From Mycoplasmopsis gallinacea (lineage in GTDB: Bacteria; Bacillota_I; Bacilli_A; Mycoplasmatales; Metamycoplasmataceae), in the NCBI RefSeq assembly GCF_900660495.1, contig NZ_LR214950.1, positions 1 to 64,000 of the forward strand: 64,000 nucleotides of DNA, in the 5' to 3' direction. A program made the translations under genes and the position numbers. Each line of letters starts with the position of its first letter. Position 1 is the stretch's first letter. Of this stretch, positions 36,485 through 47,030 are shown one piece after another. The notes under the pieces were generated by a model. It had not been told where the DNA came from. It made no database searches and saw nothing but the letters and a program-made list of their open reading frames with translations.

Positions 36485-37498
36485 ATGAAACAAAGACTTA
36501 TTAGCGGAATAAAACCTACTGGCGATCTTACATTAGGTAACTATATTGGAGCTATTAGAAACTTTTTAAAACTACAAGATCAATATGATTCATATTTTTT
36601 TGTTGCTGATTTACACGCTTTAACAACTGGAAGCGTAGATCCAAAAGAACTTTTGAAAGCTAGAAAAGCAACTATTGCTTTATACATAGCTTGTGGTCTG
36701 GATCCAGAAAAAGCAACTATTTTCTTTCAATCACAAGTAATGGAACACGGAATGATGCAATGACTTTGCACTAGTGAAACTACTCTTGGTGAATTACAAA
36801 GAATGACACAATTTAAAGATAAATCAAGTAAATTAGTCCAAAGTAACGGAACAAGTAAAGTTCCATCAGGTCTTTTAATGTACCCAACATTAATGGCTGG
36901 AGATATTCTTTTATACGATGCAGATATTGTCCCTGTCGGTGAAGACCAAACGCAACACCTCGAACTTACGCGTAATATTGCAGAAAGATTTAATAATAGA
37001 TATAAAACTAATTTCAAAATTCCTAAAGGTTATGTACCTGAAGTGGGGGCTAGAATCAAATCACTTACAGATCCTAGTGTAAAAATGAGTAAAAGTGAAA
37101 AAGGAGATAAATCAACCATTTATCTTTTAGAAGATCCAGAATCAGCTTATAAAAAAATTCTTAAAGCAGTTACTGATTCTGAAGGAAAAGTATATATTTC
37201 TGAAGAGAAAAAAGGAGTTGTAAACCTTTTAAATATTTACGCTTCTTTAACAAACATTTCACTTGAAGAAGCTGCTAAACATTTTGAAAACCATAATTAC
37301 AAAGATTTCAAAATTGAAGTAGCAAATGAAGTTAAAAAGCTACTTGAAAACATTCAAAAAAATTATCAAAGTGCTTTAGAAATTGTTGACAAAATCGCTG
37401 ATGAAGGTGCTAAAAGAGCATCAGCAATTGCTAAAGTCCACCTTAATAAACTAATGAATAATATTGGATTATACGGAGAAAAAAATGAAAGCAAATAA
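36485..37498 (+). CDS. trpS: tryptophanyl-tRNA synthetase
   Basis: A 337-residue class I synthetase. The HIGH-equivalent is in IKPTGDLTLGNYIGAIRNF (TxGN form) and the KMSKS motif is SVKMSKSEKGDKS; QSNGTSKVPSGLLMYPTLMAGDILLYDAD is typical. In this organism it charges the tRNA that also decodes TGA. It overlaps thrS by 14 bases, forming a two-synthetase operon. Confidence 0.95.
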
Positions 37499-39227
37499 AC
37501 CACTTAACCACACAACAAGTCACTTACTTGCTGCTGCTATTGAAAAACTTTATCCAAACGTTAAATTAGGTTTTGGTCCAGCTACAGAAGAAGGATTCTA
37601 TTATGATTTTGAATTTGAATCACCTTTTAGTGATACAGAATTACCTAAAGTTGAAAAATTAATGAAAAAACTTGCTTCACGTAATTTAGTAATGAAACAA
37701 GTTCCTGTTAGTGAATATGATTTTACTAATAAACCATACAAAAAAGAACTTTATGATGAATTTGTATCTCAAGGAAAAGAAGTTACTTTTTATGCATTGG
37801 TAGACCCTCTTAACAACGAAACTGTTTTTATTGATCTTTGTGCAGGAGGACACGTTGAATCAACAAAACACATTAAAAACTTTAAACTTCTTTCGCTTGC
37901 TGGTGCATATTGAAGAGGAAATAGTGATAACATTCAACTTACAAGAATTTATGGAACTTCTTGAGATACTAAAGAAGAACTTGAAGAGTTTTTAGCTATT
38001 TTAAAAGACCGTAAAGAAAGAGACCATCGTAAAATTGGTAAGGAAATGAAACTTTTTACCTTCAATCCACTTGGAGGACAAGGACTTCCTTTCTGACTTG
38101 AAGATGGAATGTACATTCATAACGAGATTCGTAAATTAATCTTAAAAATGGATCGTAAATATGGATTTACAGAAGTTTTAACACCACATTTTGGGGAAGA
38201 AAAACTTTATTGAACATCTGGACACCTTCCAATGTATCAAGAAGATATGTTTAAACCAATTGTAGTTGAAAACGAAAGATTAATTCCTCGTCCAATGACA
38301 TGTCCACACCACATTTTATGCTACAACACAGAAAAACGTTCATATCGTGATTTACCTATTAGATATAGCGAACAATCACAGCTTTATCGTTATGAAAAAT
38401 CAGGAGCTTTAACAGGACTTGAAAGAGTTAGAGGAATGCTTTTAACTGAAGGTCACTTATTCGTGCGTCCTGATCAAATTGCTGATGAATTCAAAAGAAT
38501 GTATCAACTAATTAAAGAAACACTTGAGATTTTCAAAATTAAAATTAGTTATGTTTCTTTAAGTTTAAGAGATCCTGAAGAAAAAGATAAATTCTTTGAT
38601 GATGATAAAATGTGAAATGATGCTGAAAACGAACTTAGAAAAGTGCTTAATGAACTTGGTGTAGAATATGAAGAAAAAGTTGGTGAAGCTGCTTTCTATG
38701 GGCCAAAAATGGATATTCAAATTTACACAGCACTTGGACATGAAGTAACTGTTTCAACATTACAACTTGATTTCTTACTTCCAAAACGTTTTGACATTAG
38801 CTACACAAATAGCGAAGGAAAAGAAGAACGCCCAGTTATGATTCACCGTGGTTTAATTGGTACATACGAAAGATTTGTTGCTATTTTAATCGAACAAACT
38901 AAAGGTGTGCTTCCATTTTGACTTGCGCCAAAACAAATTACAGTTATTCCGGTTAATGAAGAAAAACACCTTGAGTATGCTAAAGAAATTAATGATATGC
39001 TTTTTGATTTAGACTTTAGATCTAAGTTAGATGCTCGTAATGAACGTTTATCTAAAAAAATGCGTGAAGCACAAATGTCTAAATCTAAATTCCAAGTTAT
39101 TCTTGGTGATAATGAAGTTGAAAACGGAACAATTTCATACCGTAAATATGGTGAAGAAAAAACTACAACAGTTTCAAAAGATGAATTTATTAAAATGCTT
39201 TTTGACCTTAAATTAAGATATGAATAA
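37485..39227 (+). CDS. thrS: threonyl-tRNA synthetase lacking the TGS domain
   Basis: A 580-residue class II synthetase. ATG 37485 follows GGAGAA within the end of trpS. The N-terminal TGS domain (about 60 residues) is absent; the protein begins in the N2 editing domain with [13 protein letters not shown] (HxxxH) and keeps DLCAGGHV, so editing residues look intact. Catalytic motifs: RPMTCPHHI, motif 2 [17 protein letters not shown] and motif 3 in [13 protein letters not shown]. Anticodon-binding domain at the end. Confidence 0.95.
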
Positions 39228-39672
39228 AAGCGAAAAAAGATACGGGAAAATAAAGAAAAATACTTTTTATATTTTTCTTTTTTCTTTTGGAATATTATTT
39301 GCACTCCTTAGCGGCAGAGTTATTCCTTGGATTCAAATAACAGGGTTTGAACTTCCTTTATATGGACGGATTTTATCATTAGTAATTTATCCTGCAATTT
39401 TTCTTTCAGTTGCTGTTTACTTAAATTATTTTTATTCAGAAACATATGCAAAACTTCCTTCATATACAGTATTAACAATTGGGATAGTTTCAACCGTAAT
39501 GATGCTCCCTTACTTACAAGTAAGTCCTAAAAACATCATTTGAAATATTTTTCCTTTTGATACTATTGTTGTTTTTACATTCTATGTTATTCTATATTTT
39601 ATAACCCTTACTTTTATTAATGATTGAAGCTACAAACGCAAGCAAAGCTTACCTAAAGGAAAAATTATTTAA
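39220..39672 (+). CDS. small membrane protein, 150 aa
   Basis: Overlaps the end of thrS by eight bases. A basic N-terminus ([14 protein letters not shown]) is followed by four hydrophobic segments and a basic tail (YKRKQSLPKGKII). No family recognised. Tight coupling suggests coexpression with trpS-thrS. Confidence 0.6.
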
Positions 39673-39679
39673 TTAGATT

Positions 39680-39705
39680 GTCGCTCTTAATAAGAGCGAC
39701 TTTTA
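39680..39705 (+). terminator. terminator of the trpS-thrS operon
   Basis: GTCGCTCTTA and TAAGAGCGAC form a perfect stem followed by TTTT. Confidence 0.8.
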
Positions 39706-39741
39706 ATATTAATTTAGCTTGCTTATAGGCCTAATGGTTGC

Positions 39742-39763
39742 AAAAAAACGTGCCTAAGCACGC
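39742..39763 (-). terminator. terminator of gyrA
   Basis: On the minus strand GCGTGC-TTAG-GCACG followed by TTTTTTT. Confidence 0.75.
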
Positions 39764-39774
39764 TTATATTACTA

Positions 39775-42414
39775 TTATTGATCTGAGTTTTTAATAACTT
39801 CAGCTGCAACAATTTCATCATTATCTTTAAGTGAAATAATTTTAACACCTTTGGTATTTCTTGATGTAAGAGCAATGTCTTTAACGTTAATTCTAATTGT
39901 AATACCGTTTGTTGTAATAATTAACACTTCATCACTTAATTCAACAAAACGAGCAAATACAAGGTTTCCTGCTTTTTCAGCGTTAATTCCAGAAACTCCT
40001 TTAGAACCACGGTGAGTAATTCTATATTCTTCACTCTTTGTTAATTTTCCAAATCCTTTTGAACCAATTGAAAGAATAAATTCACCATCACGGTTAGATG
40101 AAGCTGAAATAACTTCTTGACCATTATCAAGTTTCATTCCTCTAGTTCCAACTGAATTTCTTCCAGTTGCACGCACTTCTTCACCTTTAAAGTTAATAAT
40201 GTTTTTATCGTTATTTGCAATTAAAACAATGTCATCATCACCTAAAATAAAGGCTCTAACAAGTTCATCATCTTCTTGCAATTTAAATGCATTAAGTCCA
40301 TTTCTACGAATGTTTTGGTATTCGCTCAATGGAGTACGTTTCATAATACCTTTTTTAGTTACAGTAGCTAAATAAGTATTTTCATCATAGCTTGGCACAT
40401 CTAACATAGAAACAATTTTTTCACCATTATTAGTATCTAGCGACTCAATAATATTAATGAATGGAATTCCTTTACTTTGTTTAGATGCTTCAGGGATTTG
40501 GTGAGCTCTAATTGAGTATGCTTTACCTTTATTTGAGAACAATAAAAGATCAGTGTGAGTGTTAGTTTTAATGATATTAGAAATATCATCATCATTGTAA
40601 GTTTTCATGCTGATTGTACCTACACCACCACGTCTTTGTGTATTGTATTCTTCAAGGTTAATTCTTTTTACATAACCATTGGTGCTGCTTGTAATAACAA
40701 TATCTTTTTCAGCAATTAAATCTTCATCAGAAATTTGGCCAATTGCAGAAGCATCAATTACAGTTCTTCTTGCATCATTAAATTTAGCTTTAATTTGGTT
40801 TAATTCATCAATAATTAAGTCTCTTAATTTTTCTTCAGAAGCTAAAATTGATTGTAAGTATTCAATCTCTTTTTTAAGCTCAAGGATTTCTTGATCCATT
40901 TTTTCAATGTTAAGACCTGTTAAACGACGAAGGTTCATATCTAAAATAGCTTTAGTTTGTCTTTCACTTAAGTTAAATCTATTTGCAAGTTTATCTTGAG
41001 CTTCTTGGTCAGTTTTAGATGTTTTAATCATTTGCACAACTTCATCAATGTTTGAAACAGCAATTTTTAATCCATCTAAAATATGAGCTTTTTCTTCAGC
41101 TTTATTTAAGTCAAATTTTAATCTTCTAGTTACAACATCTTTTTGGTGGTCTCAATAAACGCTAAGAGCTGTTTTTAAGTTAATTAACTTAGGTTCTTTA
41201 TTTACAAGAGCAACCATATTAACGTTGAAATTAGTTTGTAAGTATGATTTTTGGAACAATTTGTTTAATAAAATGTGAGGGTTGTAACCTTTTTTGACAT
41301 CAATAACAATCCTAATTCCATCTCTGTTTGATTCATCTCTTAAATCAGAAATACCTTCAATTACTTTATCTTTGTGAAGCTCAGCAATTTTTTGAACAAT
41401 AGTAGTTTTTCTAATTGCATAAGGAATTTCCTTAACAATAATTTTTGATTTACCATTGGTATGTTCAATAATTTCAGTTTTTGATCTAACTGGAATTTTT
41501 CCTTTTCCAGTTTCATATGCATCATAAATTCCTTTAGTTCCTAAGATAATTCCACCAGTTGGAAAATCAGGCCCTTTAAGGTGTTGCATAAGCTCTTTAG
41601 TTGTAATTTCAGGATTTAAAGCAAGTGCAATAGTAGCATCAATTGCTTCACCTAAATTATGTGGTGGAATTTCTGTTGCCATTCCAACAGCAATACCTGA
41701 TGATCCTGAAACAAGTAAGTTAGGAAATCTTGAAGGTAAAATTGAAGGCTCTTGCTCTGATCCATCATAGTTATCAACAAAATCAACAGTTTCTTTTTTG
41801 ATACTTTCAAGCATTTCTGCAGCTACTTTAGACATTCTAGCTTCAGTATAACGCATAGCAGCAGCTTCATCACCATCAATTGATCCAAAGTTACCGTGTC
41901 CATCAACAAGTGGGTAACGCATTGAGAAATCTTGTGCCATTCTCACCATAGCTTCATAAACTGAAGAATCACCATGTGGGTGGTATTTCCCAAGCACATC
42001 CCCTACAATACGAGCACTTTTACGATGTGGAGTTCCTGGGTTAAGCCCAAGTTCTGACATATCGTATAAAATTCTTCTATGAACTGGTTTTAAACCATCA
42101 CGAGCATCAGGAAGAGCACGAGATACAATAACACTCATTGAATAATCAAGAAATGATTCACTCATTTCTTTATCAATTAAAATTGGGAAAATTCCATCCT
42201 GTGGATTTTCGATAATTTGTGAGCTTACTCTATATTCTTCTTTATTTTGAGGGATTTCTTCTTCCTCTTCTTCGACTAATTGCTTAGTTTTGTTTTTGTT
42301 TCCAAAAACCATTCTTTTATCTTCTTCATATTCATATTCTTCATCTTGAATTTTTAAAGAATCTAAATCTGAATCATCTAATGGATTTAAATTGTCTTTT
42401 TTGTCACCAATCAT
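39775..42414 (-). CDS. gyrA: DNA gyrase subunit A
   Basis: An 879-residue topoisomerase subunit. Breakage-rejoining core: [20 protein letters not shown], quinolone-region segment [20 protein letters not shown] with Ser at the E. coli S83 position and Glu at D87, and the active-site Tyr in [12 protein letters not shown]. The C-terminal pinwheel contains the GyrA box QRRGGVG, which separates it from ParC. An extra acidic N-terminal tail of about 70 residues ([21 protein letters not shown]) precedes the core. RBS AGGGGGA. Confidence 0.93.
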
Positions 42415-42456
42415 AACAAATCCCCCTTTTTTATATAAATTATGTAATAATTTATA

Positions 42457-42468
42457 TCTATTATACCA
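42457..42468 (-). promoter_or_regulatory. extended -10 promoter of gyrA
   Basis: ATGGTATAAT on the minus strand (-10 at 42460-42465), about 45 bases upstream of the gyrA ATG. Confidence 0.5.
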
Positions 42469-42572
42469 TTTTTTGATTTTTAACCTAATTTGCGGGCTTT
42501 TTCAGCTGCAAATTCACCCTAAAAAATCATTTTATTTTGTGCATTTTTAACCAAAATTAAGGAATTTAAAAC

Positions 42573-42602
42573 AAAAAAAGAGCTCGGGGGTGAGCTCTTT
42601 TA
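42573..42602 (-). terminator. native terminator of the Cys-rich peptide gene
   Basis: AAAGAGCTC-ACCCCC-GAGCTCTTTTTTT on the minus strand; nearly symmetric, so it may also act on the plus strand. It follows peptide copy i only. Confidence 0.8.
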
Positions 42603-42616
42603 AAATGAAATCTAGC

Positions 42617-42750
42617 AATTATTATTTTTGACTTGAACATGAACAAGTTGCGCAGTTACATGTTTGGCATGAGCAAGTTGCACATATGCAAACTAATTTA
42701 TCTTTATTTGACATAAATATTGCCTCCTTATTGTTTCATTCGTAATTATT
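42617..42750. repeat. 134-bp target duplication of IS-B1, left copy
   Basis: Exact repeat of 44606-44739. It holds the whole Cys-rich peptide gene and its RBS but stops just inside the -10 box. Confidence 0.92.
42622..42714 (-). CDS. Cys-rich 30-residue peptide, copy i (promoterless)
   Basis: The peptide has eight Cys at positions 9, 11, 14, 16, 19, 21, 24 and 26: a strict C-x-C-x2 period made of ATCSC, QTCNC and ATCSC units after the leader MSNKDKLVC. There are no His, aromatic or hydrophobic-core residues. TAAGGAGG lies eight bases before the ATG. This resembles a minimal metallothionein-like metal chelator; redox or structural roles are possible. In this copy IS-B1 has replaced the -10 box, but the native terminator remains. 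Too short for routine gene callers. Confidence 0.72.
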   Translation of the reverse strand: MSNKDKLVCICATCSCQTCNCATCSCSSQK

Positions 42751-42837
42751 CCTGAGTTTCCAAGTTACAACCTGTAAAAAAACGAATACATCTACTATAT
42801 AGACGTATTCGTTTTTTTGTCTTAAAAATTACTAGAA

Positions 42838-44472
42838 CTATTTATCTAGTATGTTGTAAAAATCACTATATATTTTGTTTAACTCTTTGTGTGATGGATC
42901 TAAATTATTTGTAATTTCCGATACTACTTCATCATTTACTATTTTTTGAGTTATAGTTATAAGTTTTAAAGCATCTATAAATTTGTTAATTGTAATTTTC
43001 TGAATTTCTCCATTTGTTTCATAGAATTTTTTCAGTTTAAAGATTGAATATTTTAGAACAACAAGAGATAAGAAACATAAAAATACATGCGCTAGAATAT
43101 GCTCTTCTTTATGAACAAAAATAGGTCTAATTTCAAGTGATGATTTTAAAATACGAAAACCTTCTTCTATTTTTCATTGTTGTCTATAAATTTCATTTGC
43201 TTTTTCTGCTGATAAATCAAGGATATTTGTTTCTATCATATAAAATCCATCTTGATCAGCTATTTTCTTTATTTTGTCATAGTTTAATCTTCCAACTGTG
43301 ACACCATCTACATCCATATATTTTCTTTTGTATTCTGGAACCAAATCGCTTAAGCATATTGTTCCGCCAATTGATTTTTTATTAATTCTATCTATAAGGT
43401 TTTTTCTTTTTACTTTATCTAATGTTTCTTTTGAAGGACTAAAATAAACAATTTGTTTTCTGTAATTACCATTAAATCTTTTCTTATTTCAAGAAGATTC
43501 AATAATTCTTTCTTTAGAAAATATATTATTTATGCACATATAATCTTTATCTTGAACTATAAAGTTTCTTGATTCAGCATTTAAATTATCAATTCGTTTT
43601 TGAAATATAAATTTATAACCTTTTTGTTCTAAAAATCTAATGTTTGCACTTTGACTTAACCCTCTATCAGCAATTACAACAACATCTTTTATGTTATAAA
43701 TTTTCTTCATTTCAACTAAAAATGTTATTAAAGTTTGCGAATCAGCTGTGTTTCCTGGAAAAACTTTGTAGTGAAAGGGAATTCCATTGTTATCTGTGGC
43801 CATTGCTATTACGATTTGATCTTCATTGTGTTTTCCATCTTTTGAAAAACCTTTATTTCTTATTCCGCTTCTTGAAAAGCTCTCAAAATAAACTGTTGTA
43901 TTATCAAAATGTATAACTTTTTCATTTCTATCAGTTAACTTTTTCAATTTATCATAAAGATTTAATAGTATAGTGTTTTTGTTTTCTAAAAAAATATCTA
44001 AGTAATTATAAATAGATGACTTTTTAATGTTTAAACCTTGGATAAAGTCATTTTTATTTTTGTATTGACAAATATAACTTCTAGGGAAAATTATTCTTGT
44101 TCCTATTATAAATTCGAGCACTTCTTGAAGAGATTTGTGTTTTGAATTTGGTAAAAAACTAAACAATTCTAATTCTTTTATAACTTTATAAATTAAATCG
44201 ATACCAATGTTTTTAACATTGGTTCGTACTGACATTGGTTCCAATAGTTCAAAAAATTTAGATTTTACAGCTTTTTTATCTGAACTCACTTCTATAAGTT
44301 TGGCTAGTGGTTTTATATCTTCCAAACTAGAAAGAGAATATTTTTCTTTAATTTCTTCTCAGTATCCTACACCAACCATTTGACTAATACCTTTACCATA
44401 ACCATTAGAAACTGCTAAACCAAGATAAGTTCCTTTTGACTTTTTTGTTTTGCATAAAATGTAATTACTCAT
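42838..44472 (-). CDS. IS-B transposase, copy 1
   Basis: A 544-residue DDE transposase, homologous to the IS-A enzyme throughout but clearly divergent. It keeps VIHFDNTTVYFESF, VVIADRGLSQSANIRFLEQK and the IS4-type C-terminal glutamate region. It starts MSNYILCKTKKSKGTYLG at ATG 44472 behind an AT-rich region (TTATATCATATAG on the plus strand). The frame is intact. Confidence 0.9.
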
Positions 44473-44524
44473 AATTAAATTATATCATATAGTTTGAGTA
44501 GTTTTAGTAAAAAAGATATTTTTT

Positions 44525-44560
44525 ATTAAAAAATACTCATATACTTTAGTATATGAGTAT
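44525..44560 (-). terminator. IS-B end terminator used downstream of peptide copies
   Basis: On the minus strand ACTCATATAC-TAAA-GTATATGAGT is followed by ATTTTTT. It guards the IS-B transposase from outside transcription and lies about 50 bases past peptide copy ii. The same hairpin follows copy iii (46762-46797) and copy iv (49312-49347). Confidence 0.7.
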
Positions 44561-44605
44561 AAATTTTTCCTGATTGCAAAGTTGCTCTTAACTTGGAAAC
44601 TCAGG

Positions 44606-44739
44606 AATTATTATTTTTGACTTGAACATGAACAAGTTGCGCAGTTACATGTTTGGCATGAGCAAGTTGCACATATGCAAACTAATTTATCTTTATTTGA
44701 CATAAATATTGCCTCCTTATTGTTTCATTCGTAATTATT
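44606..44739. repeat. 134-bp target duplication of IS-B1, right copy
   Basis: Exact repeat of 42617-42750; contains peptide copy ii. Confidence 0.92.
44611..44703 (-). CDS. Cys-rich 30-residue peptide, copy ii
   Basis: Identical to copy i. This copy keeps the native promoter (extended -10 TGTTATAAT, box at 44737-44742) and RBS. Its stop is followed after five bases by the IS-B1 end and its hairpin terminator, giving a complete short transcription unit. Probably the original promoter with a new 3' end. Confidence 0.72.
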   Translation of the reverse strand: MSNKDKLVCICATCSCQTCNCATCSCSSQK

Positions 44740-44760
44740 ATAACAAAAAGTGGATTTTTC
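44737..44760 (-). promoter_or_regulatory. promoter of Cys-rich peptide copy ii
   Basis: TGTTATAAT extended -10 (44737-44742), about 34 bases upstream of the ATG. TTAACT about 18 bases further up is a weak -35. Duplicated at 46974-46979 (copy iii) and 49524-49529 (copy iv). Confidence 0.6.
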
Positions 44761-44850
44761 AGTTAAAAAACAGACAAAAATGCACTTTTTGTTTTTTTTG
44801 AAAGTTTTTTAGAGCATCCTTAAATGGAATTTTTGCAAGAAAAACCCTGC

Positions 44851-46695
44851 CCTGAGTTTCCAAGTTGAGACACTATAAAAAACGAATACAGCTATAAATA
44901 AGGTGTATTCGTTTTTTTACATTTAAAATTACACACATAGAATTAACTCATACATGCGATGAAATCTTTATAAATTTTTATATTTTCTTTGTGGTTTTCA
45001 TCCAAATCATTAATTATTTCTTGTACCACTTTTCCATTTACTTCTTTTTTTGTTATAGTCATCATTCTTAATGAATCCACAAATAAATCTAACGTCACTT
45101 TTTGTATTTCTCCATTGATTTCATAATATTTCTTTAATTTATAAAGACAGTATTTTAAAACAACAAGAGCAATGAAACATAATAAAAGATGTGCAAGTAT
45201 ATGCTGTTCATTATGAACAAAAACAGGTCTAACTTGTAAAGAAGATTTTAATGTTCTGAAATTTTCTTCTACTTTTCATTGTTTTCTGTAAATTTCATTA
45301 GCTTTTTCTGGTGTTAAATCTAGAATATTGGTTTCAATAATGTAAAAACCATCTTCAGATTCTTTTTTCTTAATTTTCTCTCAATTTAATTTACCCACTG
45401 TTTTGCCATCAATGTCCATATATTTCTTTTTATATTCTGGAACTAAAGAACTAAGTGGCAGTTCTCCATTTACAGTTTTCTTATTCAATTTATCAATAAA
45501 ATTATTTCTTTTTAATTTATCTAAAGTCTTTTTCCCAGGACTGAAAAACACACATCATTTTCTGTATTTACCATTAAATCTATTTTTATTTCAAACAGAT
45601 TCAACAATTTGTTCTTTTCAAAACATTTCATCTCTAAAAACATAATGTTTGTCTTCAAGAATGAATTTTTTCATCCCAATACTTAATGTATCTAATCTTT
45701 TTTGGAATATATATTTAATTCCTTTTTGTTCTAGGAAACGTAAGTTTGCGTTGTTATTTATTCCACGATCTGCAACTATTGTAATATCCTTTATTTTATA
45801 GATTGATTGAAGTTCTAAAACGAAGGATAACATTGTTTTACCATCAGCCGTGTTACCTGGGAAAACTTTATAGTGTATTGGTATTCCGTTTTCGTCTACA
45901 GCCATTGCTATGACTACTTGATCTTCATTGTGTTTTCCGTCTTTTGAAAAACCGTTTTTTCTCATCCCTTCTCTTGTAAAGCTTTCAAAATAAACTGTTG
46001 TGTTATCGAAGTGAATAACTTTATTATTGCGATTTGTAAATTCATTTATTTTTTGAAATAAATTGACTAAAACAGAGTTCTTATTTTCAAAAATAACATC
46101 AAGATAGTTATATATTGATGATTTTTTAACATTAATATCATTTATAAAATCGCTTTTATTTTTATATTGTGACATATAGCTTCTTGGAAGGATAATTCTA
46201 GTTGCTATGAAAAATTCCAAAACCTCTTCTAACGATTTATGTTTACTTTTTGGCAATACTGAAAATAAATCTAATTCTTTAATAACTTTATAAATTAAAT
46301 CAACTCCAATATTTTGGATACTTGTTTTTACAGAAGTGGGTTTTAATAATTTAAAAAATTCTTCTTTTGCAATAGCTTTATCTAAAGATGTATCTACTTT
46401 TTTTGCTATTTCTTTCATATCTTCAATTGAAGATAATCCATACTTTTCTTTGATATCTTCTCAGTATCCTAGACCAACCTGATTTCCATAACCTTTTTTA
46501 AAACCTTTAGAAATAGCTAAAACTAAATAATATTTTCCATTTTGTTTTTTCTTGCATAAACTGTAACTCATGCTCTTATTATATCATTTTATGTGTGTAA
46601 TGTAAGTAAAAAAACATTTTTTTCTTTAGGTCATATATCTTTGATATATGTATAAAAAATAAGCCTAAAAAATAGGCTCAACTTGGAAACTCAGG
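44851..46695 (-). mobile_element. IS-A copy 4
   Basis: An 1845-bp IS-A in reverse orientation. It inserted in the terminator stem of the giant lipoprotein gene (CCCTGC/CTAG) with a 392-bp target duplication that reaches back into IS-B1. Its 5' half differs from copies 1-3 at several codons while its 3' half matches copy 1. Confidence 0.92.
44943..46571 (-). CDS. IS-A transposase, copy 4
   Basis: A 542-residue transposase. Compared with copy 1 it has KAIAKEE, DLFSVLP, NKVIHFD and GMRKNG in the N-terminal half. Catalytic residues are kept and the frame is intact. TATAAT lies six bases before the ATG, as in the other copies. Confidence 0.9.
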
Positions 46696-47030
46696 ATGTA
46701 ATTACTCATAATTAAATTATATCATATAGTTTGAGTAGTTTTAGTAAAAAAGATATTTTTTATTAAAAAATACTCATATACTTTAGTATATGAGTATAAA
46801 TTTTTCCTGATTGCAAAGTTGCTCTTAACTTGGAAACTCAGGAATTATTATTTTTGACTTGAACATGAACAAGTTGCGCAGTTACATGTTTGGCATGAGC
46901 AAGTTGCACATATGCAAACTAATTTATCTTTATTTGACATAAATATTGCCTCCTTATTGTTTCATTCGTAATTATTATAACAAAAAGTGGATTTTTCAGT
47001 TAAAAAACAGACAAAAATGCACTTTTTGTT
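46336..47030. repeat. 695-bp target duplication of IS-B2, left copy
   Basis: Covers 360 bp of the IS-A4 5' end, 147 bp of IS-B end, peptide copy iii and its promoter. Repeated at 48886-49580. Confidence 0.92.
46848..46940 (-). CDS. Cys-rich 30-residue peptide, copy iii
   Basis: Same 30 codons as copy i. It has a promoter (-10 at 46974-46979) and RBS, and the IS-B end fragment (46696-46842) supplies a hairpin terminator. It arose from the IS-A4 target duplication. Confidence 0.7.
   Translation of the reverse strand: MSNKDKLVCICATCSCQTCNCATCSCSSQK

Larger units (their letters stand above)
42751..44605 (-). mobile_element. IS-B copy 1 (IS1634-like)
   Basis: An 1855-bp element with termini CCTGAGTTTCCAAGTTA, shared for 17 bp and close to those of IS-A, though the body is a different element. 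Flanked by 134-bp direct repeats. The transposase reads right to left. The downstream end has an ACGAATACATCT/AGACGTATTCGT-type hairpin with T-run; the upstream end has the 10-bp hairpin terminator at 44525-44560. Confidence 0.92.
44459..44850. repeat. 392-bp target duplication of IS-A4, left copy
   Basis: Spans the last 147 bp of IS-B1, peptide copy ii with its promoter, and host DNA up to CCCTGC. The other copy starts at 46696, is interrupted by IS-B2 at 47030/49581, and exists unbroken at 49246-49637. Confidence 0.9.

Noticed and set aside
37485-37910. ThrRS editing loss
   Set aside because: The HTTSH and DLCAGGHV residues of the N2 editing site are present; only the TGS domain is missing.
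43644-43916. 90-codon plus-strand frame inside IS-B (repeated at 47924)
   Set aside because: A shadow of the transposase on the other strand, with no start signals.
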